Source: Buchnera aphidicola (Nurudea yanoniella) (GTDB taxonomy: Bacteria > Pseudomonadota > Gammaproteobacteria > Enterobacterales > Enterobacteriaceae). Taken from it: DNA of 64,000 bases. Below the pieces are notes generated by a model. That model had not been told where the DNA came from and did not search any database. It saw only the letters and a list, made by a program, of their open reading frames with translations. This document shows positions 7,220 to 16,313 of the stretch, piece after piece. How positions within the stretch are numbered: position 1 is the first letter of the stretch; each line of letters begins with the position of its first letter. The position numbers were made by a program, and so were the translations under genes. The stretch is taken from positions 310,001 to 374,000 of the forward strand of contig CP140036.1 of NCBI GenBank assembly GCA_039829995.1, in the 5' to 3' direction.

Positions 7220-9973
7220 ATGAAAAAAGATGAATTTAAAGGAAAATTACAGTATCCATTTTTAATAAATGCTAACGTGCATTATTTAGAAAATATATAT
7301 AAAAAATTTTTAAATAATCCTCAATCTATAGAAAAATCTTGGCGTGCTTTTTTTTTAGAATTTGTTAAAAAATTAGATCTTGAAGTACCAATAAAAAAAA
7401 ATAATAAAGAAAATTTTTATATCGAAGAAAATATTAGACATATAGCATATACTATTATTAATACTTTCCGAAAATATGGACATAAATTTTCAAATTTAGA
7501 TCCATTAAATTTGAACAAAAAAAAATTTTTTCCACCTTTAAATAATTTTTTAAAAAAAGGATGTTTTAACATCTCTAGAATCAAGTTTTCTATAAAATTA
7601 TCTAAATTTTCATATAATACTATCACTTTAAAACAATTATATTCTACATTATATAAAATATACTGTAATAGTATAGGGTATGAATATATGCATATTGATT
7701 GTGAAAATGAAAAAATATGGATACAAAATTATATCGAACGTGATTTTAAAAAACATATTTTTGTGGACAAGGAAAAAAAAAACTTATTAAAAAATTTGAT
7801 TTCAGCAGAAACATTAGAAAAATATTTTTCCATTAAATTTCCAGGTTCAAAACGATTTTCTTTAGAAGGATCAGAATCGTTAATACCTATGTTACATGAA
7901 ATAATTAATTACGTTTATCAATTCAATGTTAATAGAATAATATTAGGTATGGCTCATCGCGGAAGATTAAATGTACTAACTAATGTTTTAAATAAACCTA
8001 TTAAAGAAATATTTAATGAATTTTCTGATATGGATATAACAAAATATCTTAAAAATGGAGATGTAAAATACCATATGGGTTTTAAAGAACGCAAAACTAC
8101 TGCATGTGGATCTATTAATTTAGATCTGAAATTTAATCCATCACATTTAGAAATTGTTAATCCAGTAGTTCTTGGTTCTGCTCGAGCATATCAAGATATT
8201 ACAAATACAAATAGTGTCCTGGCTTTGATATTACATGGAGACGCATCTATTTCAGGACAAGGAGTAGTACAAGAAACATTAAATATGTCTCGTGTTAATG
8301 GTTATACAGTGTATGGAAGTCTGCACATAGTAATTAATAATCAAATAGGTTTTACTACATCTGATACCAAAGATTTAAGAAGTAGCAGATATTGTACTGA
8401 TGTTGCTAAAATGATCTCATCTCCTATATTTCATGTAAATGCAGATGATCCAGAAGCAACATTATTTGTAGTACGTTTAGCCCTAGACTATAAAAATCGT
8501 TTTAAGAAAGATGTATTCATAGATCTTGTTTGTTATAGACGACATGGCCATAATGAAATAGATGATCCTTTTATAACACAACCTATCATGTATTCAAAAA
8601 TTGAAAATCATCCTACTCTGTGTAATATTTACAATTTACAATTGATAAATAAAAATGTAATTAATCAAAATTATTTAAATATTAATATCAAAAAATATAA
8701 GAAAAAATTAGATGATCAATATTTAGAATTTGTTCAAAAGAAATGTATACCAAAGAAAAATCGTTTTTTAAAAAATGCTACTTTTTCTAAAATATGTATA
8801 AAAAATGATCAGCATATTTCAGAAATATCTTTAAAAAATTTAGCAAAAAAAATTAATGTTATTCCTTCTAATATTTCTATGCATGATAGAGTCTTTAAAA
8901 TATATAATGAAAGACTAAAAATGGCTGATGGATATAAACACTTAGATTGGGGTGCAGCAGAAATATTAGCATATGCTTCTTTATTGAATCAAGGAATTTC
9001 TTGCAGACTTTCGGGGGAAGACGTAGGTAGAGGTACTTTTTCTCACAGACATGCTGTTATATATGATCAAAAGAATGGTTCTACATATATTCCATTACAA
9101 AACATACATCCTAGTCAAGGAAAATTTTATATTTGGAATTCTGTATTATCAGAGGAAGCAGTATTAGCATTTGAATATGGATATTCTGTTAGCCAAAAAA
9201 ATACATTGACTATTTGGGAAGCACAATTTGGCGATTTTGCAAATGGTGCACAAGTTGTTATTGACCAATTTATTTGTTCTGGAGAACAAAAATGGGGAAT
9301 AAAATGTAATTTAATTATGTTATTACCTCATGGATATGAAGGCCAGGGACCAGAACATTCTTCATCTCGAATAGAAAGATATCTTCAACTTTCTTCTGAA
9401 AAAAATATACAAATTTGTATGCCAACTACTTCTCTGCAAATGTATCTATTATTAAGAAGACAAGCATTAAATATTCGTAAAAAACCTTTAATCATTATGA
9501 CTCCGAAATCTCTATTACGTTATTCATTATCTTTTTCATCTTTAAAAGAATTTTCAAATAATACTTTTCAAAAAGTAATTAACGAAATTGATAGCACAAA
9601 TTTAAAAGTTGTAAAAAGAATAATTTTATGTTCTGGAAAAATATATTATGATTTATTAAATCAAAAACGTGAAAATCAACAAAGTAACATCGCTATCATA
9701 CGAATAGAACAATTATATCCATTTCCTGAAAATATTTTACTAAAAATACTAAAATTGTATGTGCATAGTACTGATATTATATGGTGTCAAGAAGAACCTG
9801 CTAACCAAGGTGCATGGATATACATTCAAAATCATCTCATACAGATTTTACCTAAAAAATTTTCCTTAAGCTATGTAGGACGTCGTGCGTCTTCGTCTAC
9901 GGCTACTGGATATATTAATATTCATAAAAAACAACAAAGCAAATTAATTTATGAAGCATTAAATATAAATTAA
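7220..9973 (+). CDS. sucA: 2-oxoglutarate dehydrogenase E1 component
   Basis: This is the thiamine-diphosphate-dependent E1o subunit, which decarboxylates 2-oxoglutarate and transfers succinyl to the lipoyl group of SucB. It has 917 residues against 933 in E. coli. Typical segments are the N-terminal NAQYLE-like helix (NANVHYLENIYKKF), the active-site stretch GMAHRGRLNVLTNVL, HGDASISGQGVVQETLNMS and INNQIGFTTS for ThDP/Mg binding, and a well conserved C-terminal transketolase-like domain (SGEDVGRGTFSHRHAV, GYEGQGPEHSSSRIER). An AAGGA ribosome binding site precedes the ATG. sucB follows after 16 bases. Confidence 0.98.
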   Translation: MKKDEFKGKLQYPFLINANVHYLENIYKKFLNNPQSIEKSWRAFFLEFVKKLDLEVPIKKNNKENFYIEENIRHIAYTIINTFRKYGHKFSNLDPLNLNKKKFFPPLNNFLKKGCFNISRIKFSIKLSKFSYNTITLKQLYSTLYKIYCNSIGYEYMHIDCENEKIWIQNYIERDFKKHIFVDKEKKNLLKNLISAETLEKYFSIKFPGSKRFSLEGSESLIPMLHEIINYVYQFNVNRIILGMAHRGRLNVLTNVLNKPIKEIFNEFSDMDITKYLKNGDVKYHMGFKERKTTACGSINLDLKFNPSHLEIVNPVVLGSARAYQDITNTNSVLALILHGDASISGQGVVQETLNMSRVNGYTVYGSLHIVINNQIGFTTSDTKDLRSSRYCTDVAKMISSPIFHVNADDPEATLFVVRLALDYKNRFKKDVFIDLVCYRRHGHNEIDDPFITQPIMYSKIENHPTLCNIYNLQLINKNVINQNYLNINIKKYKKKLDDQYLEFVQKKCIPKKNRFLKNATFSKICIKNDQHISEISLKNLAKKINVIPSNISMHDRVFKIYNERLKMADGYKHLDWGAAEILAYASLLNQGISCRLSGEDVGRGTFSHRHAVIYDQKNGSTYIPLQNIHPSQGKFYIWNSVLSEEAVLAFEYGYSVSQKNTLTIWEAQFGDFANGAQVVIDQFICSGEQKWGIKCNLIMLLPHGYEGQGPEHSSSRIERYLQLSSEKNIQICMPTTSLQMYLLLRRQALNIRKKPLIIMTPKSLLRYSLSFSSLKEFSNNTFQKVINEIDSTNLKVVKRIILCSGKIYYDLLNQKRENQQSNIAIIRIEQLYPFPENILLKILKLYVHSTDIIWCQEEPANQGAWIYIQNHLIQILPKKFSLSYVGRRASSSTATGYINIHKKQQSKLIYEALNIN

Positions 9974-9989
9974 AATAAAGAGATAATAC

Positions 9990-11195
9990 ATGAATACAGC
10001 TAATATTCTCGTTCCTAATCTTCCTGAATCAGTTACCGAAGCTACAATTGCAACCTGGCACAAAAAACCTGGAGACCATATAAAAGAAGGTGAAGTTTTA
10101 GTAGATATTGAAACTGATAAAGTAGTTTTAGAAATTCCATCATTATTCGATGGACAATTAAAAAACATTATTTCAAGAAATGGAGAAAAAATTGTTTCAG
10201 GACAAATTATAGGAATATTAGTTAAGTCAAATTTAGAAACTACTCATCTAACATCAAAAAATACCAATCAAGAGTTAGAAACAGAAAATAAAAAATTAGT
10301 TTCTTCTCACGAACGAATTAGTCCTATGATAAGAAGATTAATATCTGAACATAATTTACAAAAAACTTATATACAAGGTACAGGGGAAAAAGGACGTATT
10401 ACACGTGAAGATGTAATGATTCATGTAAATAGTAATCAAACAAATAATATACTTGATCATATAGATAAAAATAAATCTATAGAAAAATGTCATGATAAAA
10501 GAATTGAACGTGTTAAAATGACTACATTAAGAAAAAAAATTTCTGAGAAATTATTAGAAACAAAACATAATTCAGCTTCTTTAACTACATTTAATGAAGT
10601 TAATATGACACAAATTTTGAAATTAAGAAAAAAATATGGTGAACTGTTTGAAAAAAAATATAAAATTAAATTAGGTTTAATGTCTTTTTATATAAAAGCA
10701 GTTATTGAAGCATTAAAAAGTTTTCCTAATCTTAATGCTTCAATTGAAAAAGATGATATTATTTATTATAAATACTTTAATATTAATATTGCTATTTCTA
10801 CTCCTCGAGGATTAGTAGCACCTATTTTAAAAAATGTAGATTTAATGAGCATGTCTGATATTGAAAGAACCATTCGAGAATTAGCTATAAAAGGAAAAAA
10901 TTCTAAACTTACTATAAATGATTTAAAAGAAGGCAATTTTACTATTACTAATGGCGGAGTTTTCGGTTCTCTATTTTCTACACCTATAATAAATCCACCT
11001 CAATCTGCTATTTTAGGAATACACGTTATTAAAGAAAGACCCATGGTAGTAAACGGAAATATAAAAATACTTCCTATGATGTATTTAGCATTAACATATG
11101 ATCACCGTTTGATAGATGGAAAAGAATCAGTAGGTTTTTTATTAAGAATAAAAGAACTATTAGAAGACTTTAATCGAATTTCATTGAGTATTTGA
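9990..11195 (+). CDS. sucB: 2-oxoglutarate dehydrogenase E2, dihydrolipoyl succinyltransferase
   Basis: This is the lipoyl-bearing core of the 2-oxoglutarate dehydrogenase complex, producing succinyl-CoA. The 401 residues comprise an N-terminal lipoyl domain with the lipoylated lysine in IETDKVVLEIPS, a peripheral-subunit-binding domain (ISPMIRRLISEHNL ... GRITREDV), and the catalytic acyltransferase domain ending in LTYDHRLIDGKESVGFL with the active-site histidine. It forms an operon with sucA. The sucCD genes that follow in E. coli are absent here, so the succinyl-CoA may feed lysine synthesis rather than a full TCA cycle (inference). Confidence 0.98.
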   Translation: MNTANILVPNLPESVTEATIATWHKKPGDHIKEGEVLVDIETDKVVLEIPSLFDGQLKNIISRNGEKIVSGQIIGILVKSNLETTHLTSKNTNQELETENKKLVSSHERISPMIRRLISEHNLQKTYIQGTGEKGRITREDVMIHVNSNQTNNILDHIDKNKSIEKCHDKRIERVKMTTLRKKISEKLLETKHNSASLTTFNEVNMTQILKLRKKYGELFEKKYKIKLGLMSFYIKAVIEALKSFPNLNASIEKDDIIYYKYFNINIAISTPRGLVAPILKNVDLMSMSDIERTIRELAIKGKNSKLTINDLKEGNFTITNGGVFGSLFSTPIINPPQSAILGIHVIKERPMVVNGNIKILPMMYLALTYDHRLIDGKESVGFLLRIKELLEDFNRISLSI

Positions 11196-11231
11196 CATAT
11201 AAATTAAATTTTAAAAATAAATCTAAAATTT

Positions 11232-11259
11232 TTGGTGCTATGATAAATCTTAGCACCAA
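11232..11259. terminator. terminator hairpin between sucB and pal
   Basis: 9-bp perfect inverted repeat (arms 11232-11240 and 11251-11259, GC-containing TTGGTGCTA type) with a 10-base loop. It lies in the 81-base gap between convergent sucB (+) and pal (-) and is flanked by A/T runs, so it can serve both directions. Confidence 0.7.
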
Positions 11260-11276
11260 TATATAAATTATTTCTA

Positions 11277-11771
11277 TTAATATACTATAACTGCGCGTCG
11301 ATTTTTTGAATAAGCATCTTCTGTATCTCCGTTATCAACTGGTTTATCTGCACCGTAAGATATTATAGAAATTTGCTTAGAAGATATACCTTTACTTTCT
11401 AAGTATATTTTTACTGCATTTGCACGACGTTTTCCTAATTCAATATTATACTTATTTAAACCTCTTTTATCGGTATGACCTTCAATAATAATATTAACAT
11501 CAGGATGATTGTGCAAAAATATAATAGTATTGTTTAATATTTTCGAAAATTTTGAGTTAACATTAAATTTATTTAAATCAAAATAAATAATGTTATCTTG
11601 TTTTAATACTTCTGATGGATCGGATAAATTAATATTTGCTTGGGAATGAGTAGATTGGTGATTTTTATCAGGAATTGCTTCATTAAGTTTATTTTTTTGA
11701 AAGCTGCACGAGAACATTATCATTGCTGGTACAACACAAGTTATAATTTTTAAAATTTTATTTAATTTCAT
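11277..11771 (-). CDS. pal: Pal, peptidoglycan-associated outer-membrane lipoprotein
   Basis: A 164-residue lipoprotein of the Tol-Pal system that anchors the outer membrane to peptidoglycan. The N-terminus is a hydrophobic signal ending in MIMFSCS, giving a lipobox-like cysteine near residue 22. The C-terminal OmpA-like domain has IIEGHTDKRGLNKYNIELGK, RRANAVKIYL and a conserved SKNRRAVIVY end, with the Asp and Arg residues used to bind diaminopimelate. An AGGA motif precedes the ATG. tolQRAB and cpoB (ybgF), its neighbours in E. coli, are not here; pal stands alone and points towards sucB. Confidence 0.95.
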   Translation of the reverse strand: MKLNKILKIITCVVPAMIMFSCSFQKNKLNEAIPDKNHQSTHSQANINLSDPSEVLKQDNIIYFDLNKFNVNSKFSKILNNTIIFLHNHPDVNIIIEGHTDKRGLNKYNIELGKRRANAVKIYLESKGISSKQISIISYGADKPVDNGDTEDAYSKNRRAVIVY

Positions 11772-12593
11772 TCATAGTTCCTATGTTTCAATATATTTTT
11801 TGTAATTTTTGTATTTTATATAATTTAGGAGAAATTTTTACTAATGCAGTGTAAAACATCTAAGGAATTTAATATATATTTTATATTAATTTAAAGTGTA
11901 TTTTAAATATTTATACAAAAATGTGTAAATAATTATGAAACTATAAATATATTTTATTTTTACTATATTGTATAGTAGCTATTTTAAAAAATAATTCCGT
12001 ATAATATCTTATATACTTGTATATACATACAAAAAATTAAATTGTGTACAATAATAGTATAAATTAATGTTCGGTAAAAATTTGAATAATTAATTTATTT
12101 AAATAAACTATAATATTTTTAATTTTTTAAAAATTATTCTTAAAAAGCGAAAAATTCAATAATTTATATTTTCAACCAAGATAACGCAAAAATTGATTTA
12201 ATCTGATAAATATTTATAAATCATAAAACAAAAAAATATTTTAAACAACAAATATATAAATGTTTTCAATTATTAAATTTTAATTCGTAGTTTTAATTTA
12301 AAATTAAATAAATATTTGAATTTTTATAAATTAATTTTTTTAAAATTTATAAAAATATTTTAAAAAAATAAAAAATTTTTATATAAAATTTAACATTTAT
12401 CTTTAATAGACTTAATTAATAATATAATATGTATACACTATAATTCTTCAATTTACAATTAACTTTTATTTATCAAAAAATTAAGGGTTAAAAGTATATA
12501 TAAAATATATTTATATTATACATAATTATAGTTATAAAATATTGTAAAAAATAAAAATTTGTTTATCATATATAATTAAAAGGTTATAATATT
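11772..12593. other. pal-gpmA divergent intergenic region, no gene seen
   Basis: 822 bases of extreme A+T content between divergent pal and gpmA. No open frame resembles a known protein. There is an inverted repeat with 13-bp arms at 12320-12332 and 12344-12356, made only of A and T, which may be chance in such sequence. The region probably holds both promoters and the eroded remains of lost genes. Confidence 0.55.
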
Positions 12594-13289
12594 ATGAAAA
12601 TATATAAACTTATTTTAATGCGACATGGCGAAAGCCAATGGAATCAATTAAATAGATTTACAGGATGGAAAGATATAGATTTATCAGAAACAGGTATTAT
12701 TGAAGCGATAAAATGTGCTAAAATATTAAAATCAAATGGTTTTAGTTTCAACTATGCATATACTTCTATTTTAAAACGATCCATTCATACTCTCTGGACT
12801 ATAATAAAATATTTGGATCAATCATGGATTCCAGTTAAAAAAACTTGGCGTTTAAATGAACGTCATTACGGTGCTTTGCAAGGATTAAATAAAGATGAAG
12901 TAATAAAAAAATATGGAAATGCTCAAGTACAACAATGGAGAAGAGGATTTCATGTTTATCCCCCAGAGGCAGATTTATCTGAAAGAAAAGTACTATCGTT
13001 AAATCCAAGATATTCCGATATGAGTTTAAATGACATTCCATTATCCGAGAGTTTACAAGCTACTTCTAAGAGAGTAATCCCTTTTTGGAAAAATGTTATT
13101 TTCCCTAATTTAAAAAAGAAAAAAAAAATAATTATAACAGCACACGGAAATTCCCTTCGTGCATTAATTAAATATTTAGATAATATGAGTGATGAAGACA
13201 TCATGCATTTAAATATAATAACTGGTGCACCTATAGTATATGAATTTAATTATCAGTTTGAACCGATAAAATATTATTGTTTACAGTAA
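12594..13289 (+). CDS. gpmA: 2,3-bisphosphoglycerate-dependent phosphoglycerate mutase
   Basis: Cofactor-dependent mutase interconverting 3- and 2-phosphoglycerate in glycolysis. The phosphohistidine is His11 in LMRHGESQWN. RFTGWKDIDLSETG, RRSIHT-like (LKRSIHTLW), WRLNERHYGALQGLNK and the second catalytic histidine in ITAHGNSLRALIKYLDN are all present. At 231 residues it is shorter than E. coli GpmA (250), mainly by loss of the flexible C-terminal tail. Its ATG is preceded by AAAAGG. Confidence 0.97.
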   Translation: MKIYKLILMRHGESQWNQLNRFTGWKDIDLSETGIIEAIKCAKILKSNGFSFNYAYTSILKRSIHTLWTIIKYLDQSWIPVKKTWRLNERHYGALQGLNKDEVIKKYGNAQVQQWRRGFHVYPPEADLSERKVLSLNPRYSDMSLNDIPLSESLQATSKRVIPFWKNVIFPNLKKKKKIIITAHGNSLRALIKYLDNMSDEDIMHLNIITGAPIVYEFNYQFEPIKYYCLQ

Positions 13290-13452
13290 TTTATTAGCAA
13301 TTTTAATATTTTTAAAAATATATGCATTGTTAAATTATCTTCACTAAAGTTTTTTTAAACATCCCATTCATATATGGTAAAATTTCTAACTTTTTATGTT
13401 AATTTAAGTAACATACATATAAAATTTAATATTGATTATTTTAGAGAATGAA

Positions 13453-14415
13453 ATGATTAAAAAAATTGGTGTACTAACTAGTGGGGGGGATTCTCCAGGG
13501 ATGAATGCAGCAATTAGAGGAGTAGTAAGAACTGCATTAAGAAAAAATTTAGAAATAATTGGAATATATGATGGATATCGAGGACTTTATGAAGATAGAA
13601 TAACTATTTTAGATAGATTTAGTGTTTCTGATATGATTAATAGAGGAGGAACATTCCTTGGATCTGCTCGATTTCCTGATTTTGTTAAAAAAGAAATAAG
13701 ATTAACTTCGATTCAAAATATGAAAAAACGTAATATAGATGTTTTAGTAGTTATTGGGGGTGGGGGATCATATATAGGTGCAAAGAAATTAACAGACATG
13801 GGATTTCCTTGTATTAGCATACCAGGAACCATTGATAATGATGTAGCAGGAACTGATTATACAATAGGATATTATACAGCATTAGAAACAGTAGTAGAAG
13901 CAATTGATAGGTTACGTGATACATCTTCTTCACATCAAAGAATTTCTATAGTAGAAGTTATGGGACGAAATTGTGGAGATTTAACATTGGCTGCTGCTAT
14001 AGCAGGAGGTTGTGAGTTTATTGTACTTCCTGAAATTAAATATGTACGAAATGAGTTAATAAAAGAAATTAAAACAGGAATAAAAAAAGGGAAAAAACAC
14101 GCAATAGTTGCAATTACTGAGTGCATTTGTGATGTTGAAAAACTTGCTAAATATATCCAGAAAGAAACACAAAGAGAAACCCGTGCAACAATTTTAGGAC
14201 ATATACAAAGAGGTGGAGCTCCAAGAGCATTTGATCGGATATTGGCATCGAGAATGGGCGAATATGCTGTAGAACTGTTATTACAAGGATACCAAGGAAG
14301 ATGCATAGGAATTAGAAATGAAAAAATAGTAAATCATGATATTACAGATGCATTAAAAAATATGAAAAGACCCTTCAAATTCGATTGGCTAGTTACTGCA
14401 AAAAAATTATATTAA
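13453..14415 (+). CDS. pfkA: 6-phosphofructokinase 1
   Basis: ATP-dependent phosphofructokinase, the committed glycolytic step. I start it at the ATG at 13453 (MIKKIGVLTSGGDSPGMNA), giving 320 residues exactly as in E. coli, instead of a TTG seven codons upstream. GGDSPGMNAAIRG binds ATP, PGTIDNDVAGTDYTIGY contains the catalytic Asp, and VEVMGRNCGDLTL and GHIQRGGAPRAFDR contribute to the fructose 6-phosphate and effector sites. Residues are highly conserved, so strong selection is likely. Confidence 0.98.
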   Translation: MIKKIGVLTSGGDSPGMNAAIRGVVRTALRKNLEIIGIYDGYRGLYEDRITILDRFSVSDMINRGGTFLGSARFPDFVKKEIRLTSIQNMKKRNIDVLVVIGGGGSYIGAKKLTDMGFPCISIPGTIDNDVAGTDYTIGYYTALETVVEAIDRLRDTSSSHQRISIVEVMGRNCGDLTLAAAIAGGCEFIVLPEIKYVRNELIKEIKTGIKKGKKHAIVAITECICDVEKLAKYIQKETQRETRATILGHIQRGGAPRAFDRILASRMGEYAVELLLQGYQGRCIGIRNEKIVNHDITDALKNMKRPFKFDWLVTAKKLY

Positions 14416-14518
14416 TAAATAATATTAAATATGTTAATGTGTAAATATATAAAATTTTATTATTTCGTATTATAAAGTATTAATTTGACATTTAATCCTA
14501 TACCAAAGGAATCTAAAA

Positions 14519-15313
14519 ATGAGTAATGTAAATCAAAAAATTATATTACTAGTAGAATGTATTTCTGAATTTCTTGGTACAGGATTAATAGTTTTTTTTA
14601 ATTCTAGCTATATTGCATTAATGCAATTAATATATAAATCTGAAAATAGTTTATGGGAATTCAGTTGTATTTTAGGGATAAGTACATGTACTGCAATATA
14701 TCTTAGTTCCTTTATATCTTCTAAAGTACATTTAAATCCCATTATTACTCTTTCGTTTTTCTTATTATTTAATTTTAAAAAAAATAAAATAATACCTTAC
14801 ATTATATCTCAAACATTAGGATCTTTCTTTTCTTCCGTTATAGTTTACGAATCATATTATGATATATTGATAAAATTTGAAAAACAAAATAAAATTTTAA
14901 GAGGTAGTATAGATAGTTTAAGTTTAGCTTCTATTTTCTCTTTTTTTCCAAATAAAAATATAGATATAAAAAATATTTTTGTAATAGAAACTATCATTAC
15001 TTTTATATTTGTTTTAATTATTATTTTTCTTAAAAGTCAACAAAAGTTTTTTATCTCTAACAATATCCTTTCTCCTATATTGATAGGTACGTTGATATTT
15101 ATACTAAATATTATAATTTCTCCCTTAACTGCTTTTACTTTAAATCCTGCACAAGATATTGGATCTCGATTGTTTATTTATTTTTCAGGGTGGGGGAATA
15201 TGGCATTTACAGGTGGAGTAGGTATAACTAGTTTTATTATACCTATTCTTGGAACTATTTTTGGTACTATTATGTCTGTTTGCTTCTATAAATTTATTAA
15301 ATTTAAAATTTAA
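14519..15313 (+). CDS. glpF: GlpF-like aquaglyceroporin with altered selectivity filter
   Basis: A 264-residue membrane channel aligned over its whole length with E. coli GlpF (281). It has six hydrophobic segments and two half-helix loops. The first NPA box reads HLNPIITLS (NPI) and the second TLNPAQDIGSR. Relative to GlpF, the filter Arg206 is replaced by Gln and Trp48 by Leu (LWEFSCILG against QWEISVIWG), while Phe200 is kept. The flanking SPLTAF and SGWGNMAFTGG segments are well conserved, so this is a real, expressed-looking gene. Substrate selectivity is therefore uncertain. It is convergent with tpiA, with only nine bases between them. Confidence 0.88.
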   Translation: MSNVNQKIILLVECISEFLGTGLIVFFNSSYIALMQLIYKSENSLWEFSCILGISTCTAIYLSSFISSKVHLNPIITLSFFLLFNFKKNKIIPYIISQTLGSFFSSVIVYESYYDILIKFEKQNKILRGSIDSLSLASIFSFFPNKNIDIKNIFVIETIITFIFVLIIIFLKSQQKFFISNNILSPILIGTLIFILNIIISPLTAFTLNPAQDIGSRLFIYFSGWGNMAFTGGVGITSFIIPILGTIFGTIMSVCFYKFIKFKI

Positions 15314-15322
15314 TTAAATACT

Positions 15323-16108
15323 TTAACAGTTTAAAAATGATTTTTGATATTCTTTAGATACTATAGTTAATATTTTTAAAAAACAGTCAAGTAACAATGA
15401 TGCTGATCCAACTAAAACTCCATCGATGCTAGAAATATTACATATTTCTTGAATATTTTTTTCATTAACCGAACCGCCATATTGAATAAAAAATGAATTT
15501 TCATTTATATTTTGTTTATTTAAAATGTAAACTTTTATAAAATCACATACTTCTTTTATGAAGTTAGAAGATGGTGTTTTTCCTGATCCAATAGCCCATA
15601 CAGGTTCATAAGCAATAATTGTATTATTAAAAGCTTTTTCCCCTAATAAATGTATTATTTCATCAATTTGTTCTCGACATATTTTTTTAGCCATAAAAAG
15701 ACTATGATCTTTTTCAGTTTCTCCAATACACAATATTGGAATTAATCCAGAGTTTTTAACTATTTTAAATTTTTCTGCAATTAATTGGTTATTTTCTTTA
15801 TGATACAATCTTCTTTCAGAATGTCCTATTATAACAAATTTTATATGAATATCATTTAACATATTAGCTGATATTTCTCCAGTAAAAGCACCGTAAGGAT
15901 GTATATCAACGTTTTGTGCTCCGATTATAACTTTTGTGTCCATAACAATATTATATGCTGGATATAAATATACAAAAGGCAGAGCAATAATTAATTTTGA
16001 ATATATTTCATGAGAATTAACAAAGTTAGCTATAGGTTTTAATACATCATTTAGCAATGCTATACTTCCATTTAATTTCCAATTAGCTACAATAATTTTT
16101 TTTTTCAT
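15323..16108 (-). CDS. tpiA: triosephosphate isomerase
   Basis: TIM-barrel enzyme interconverting dihydroxyacetone phosphate and glyceraldehyde 3-phosphate. Its 261 residues (E. coli 255) contain the N-terminal VANWKLNGS with the catalytic lysine, VIIGHSERR with the electrophilic histidine, the catalytic glutamate in IIAYEPVWAIGSGKTPS, whose tail forms the mobile loop 6, and the phosphate-binding YGGSVNEKN and DGVLVGSASL. It lies downstream of rpsA on the same strand, with a 205-base gap where E. coli has ihfB after rpsA. Confidence 0.98.
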   Translation of the reverse strand: MKKKIIVANWKLNGSIALLNDVLKPIANFVNSHEIYSKLIIALPFVYLYPAYNIVMDTKVIIGAQNVDIHPYGAFTGEISANMLNDIHIKFVIIGHSERRLYHKENNQLIAEKFKIVKNSGLIPILCIGETEKDHSLFMAKKICREQIDEIIHLLGEKAFNNTIIAYEPVWAIGSGKTPSSNFIKEVCDFIKVYILNKQNINENSFFIQYGGSVNEKNIQEICNISSIDGVLVGSASLLLDCFLKILTIVSKEYQKSFLNC

Positions 16109-16313
16109 TGTTAAAATTTACTCGAAATTGTAAATAAGTTACTTATTAAAAACATTTAAGCACATACCGTAGAATTAAATTATAAATTTTATCATTTAAA
16201 AATAAATTTCTCAAAACCTATTACTTATTCACACATTGATAAAATTAAATTTTTATTTTTTTTTAAAAAAGTTAAGATAATACTTTTATTTTTTTTGATT
16301 TCAACGAAATATT

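Noticed and set aside
12320..12356. AT-only inverted repeat in the pal-gpmA spacer
   Set aside because: 13-bp arms of A and T with an 11-base loop can occur by chance in such biased sequence, and both flanking genes are transcribed away from it, so a terminator is unlikely.
13935..14306. 123-codon antisense frame within pfkA
   Set aside because: Shadow of the strongly conserved phosphofructokinase frame.
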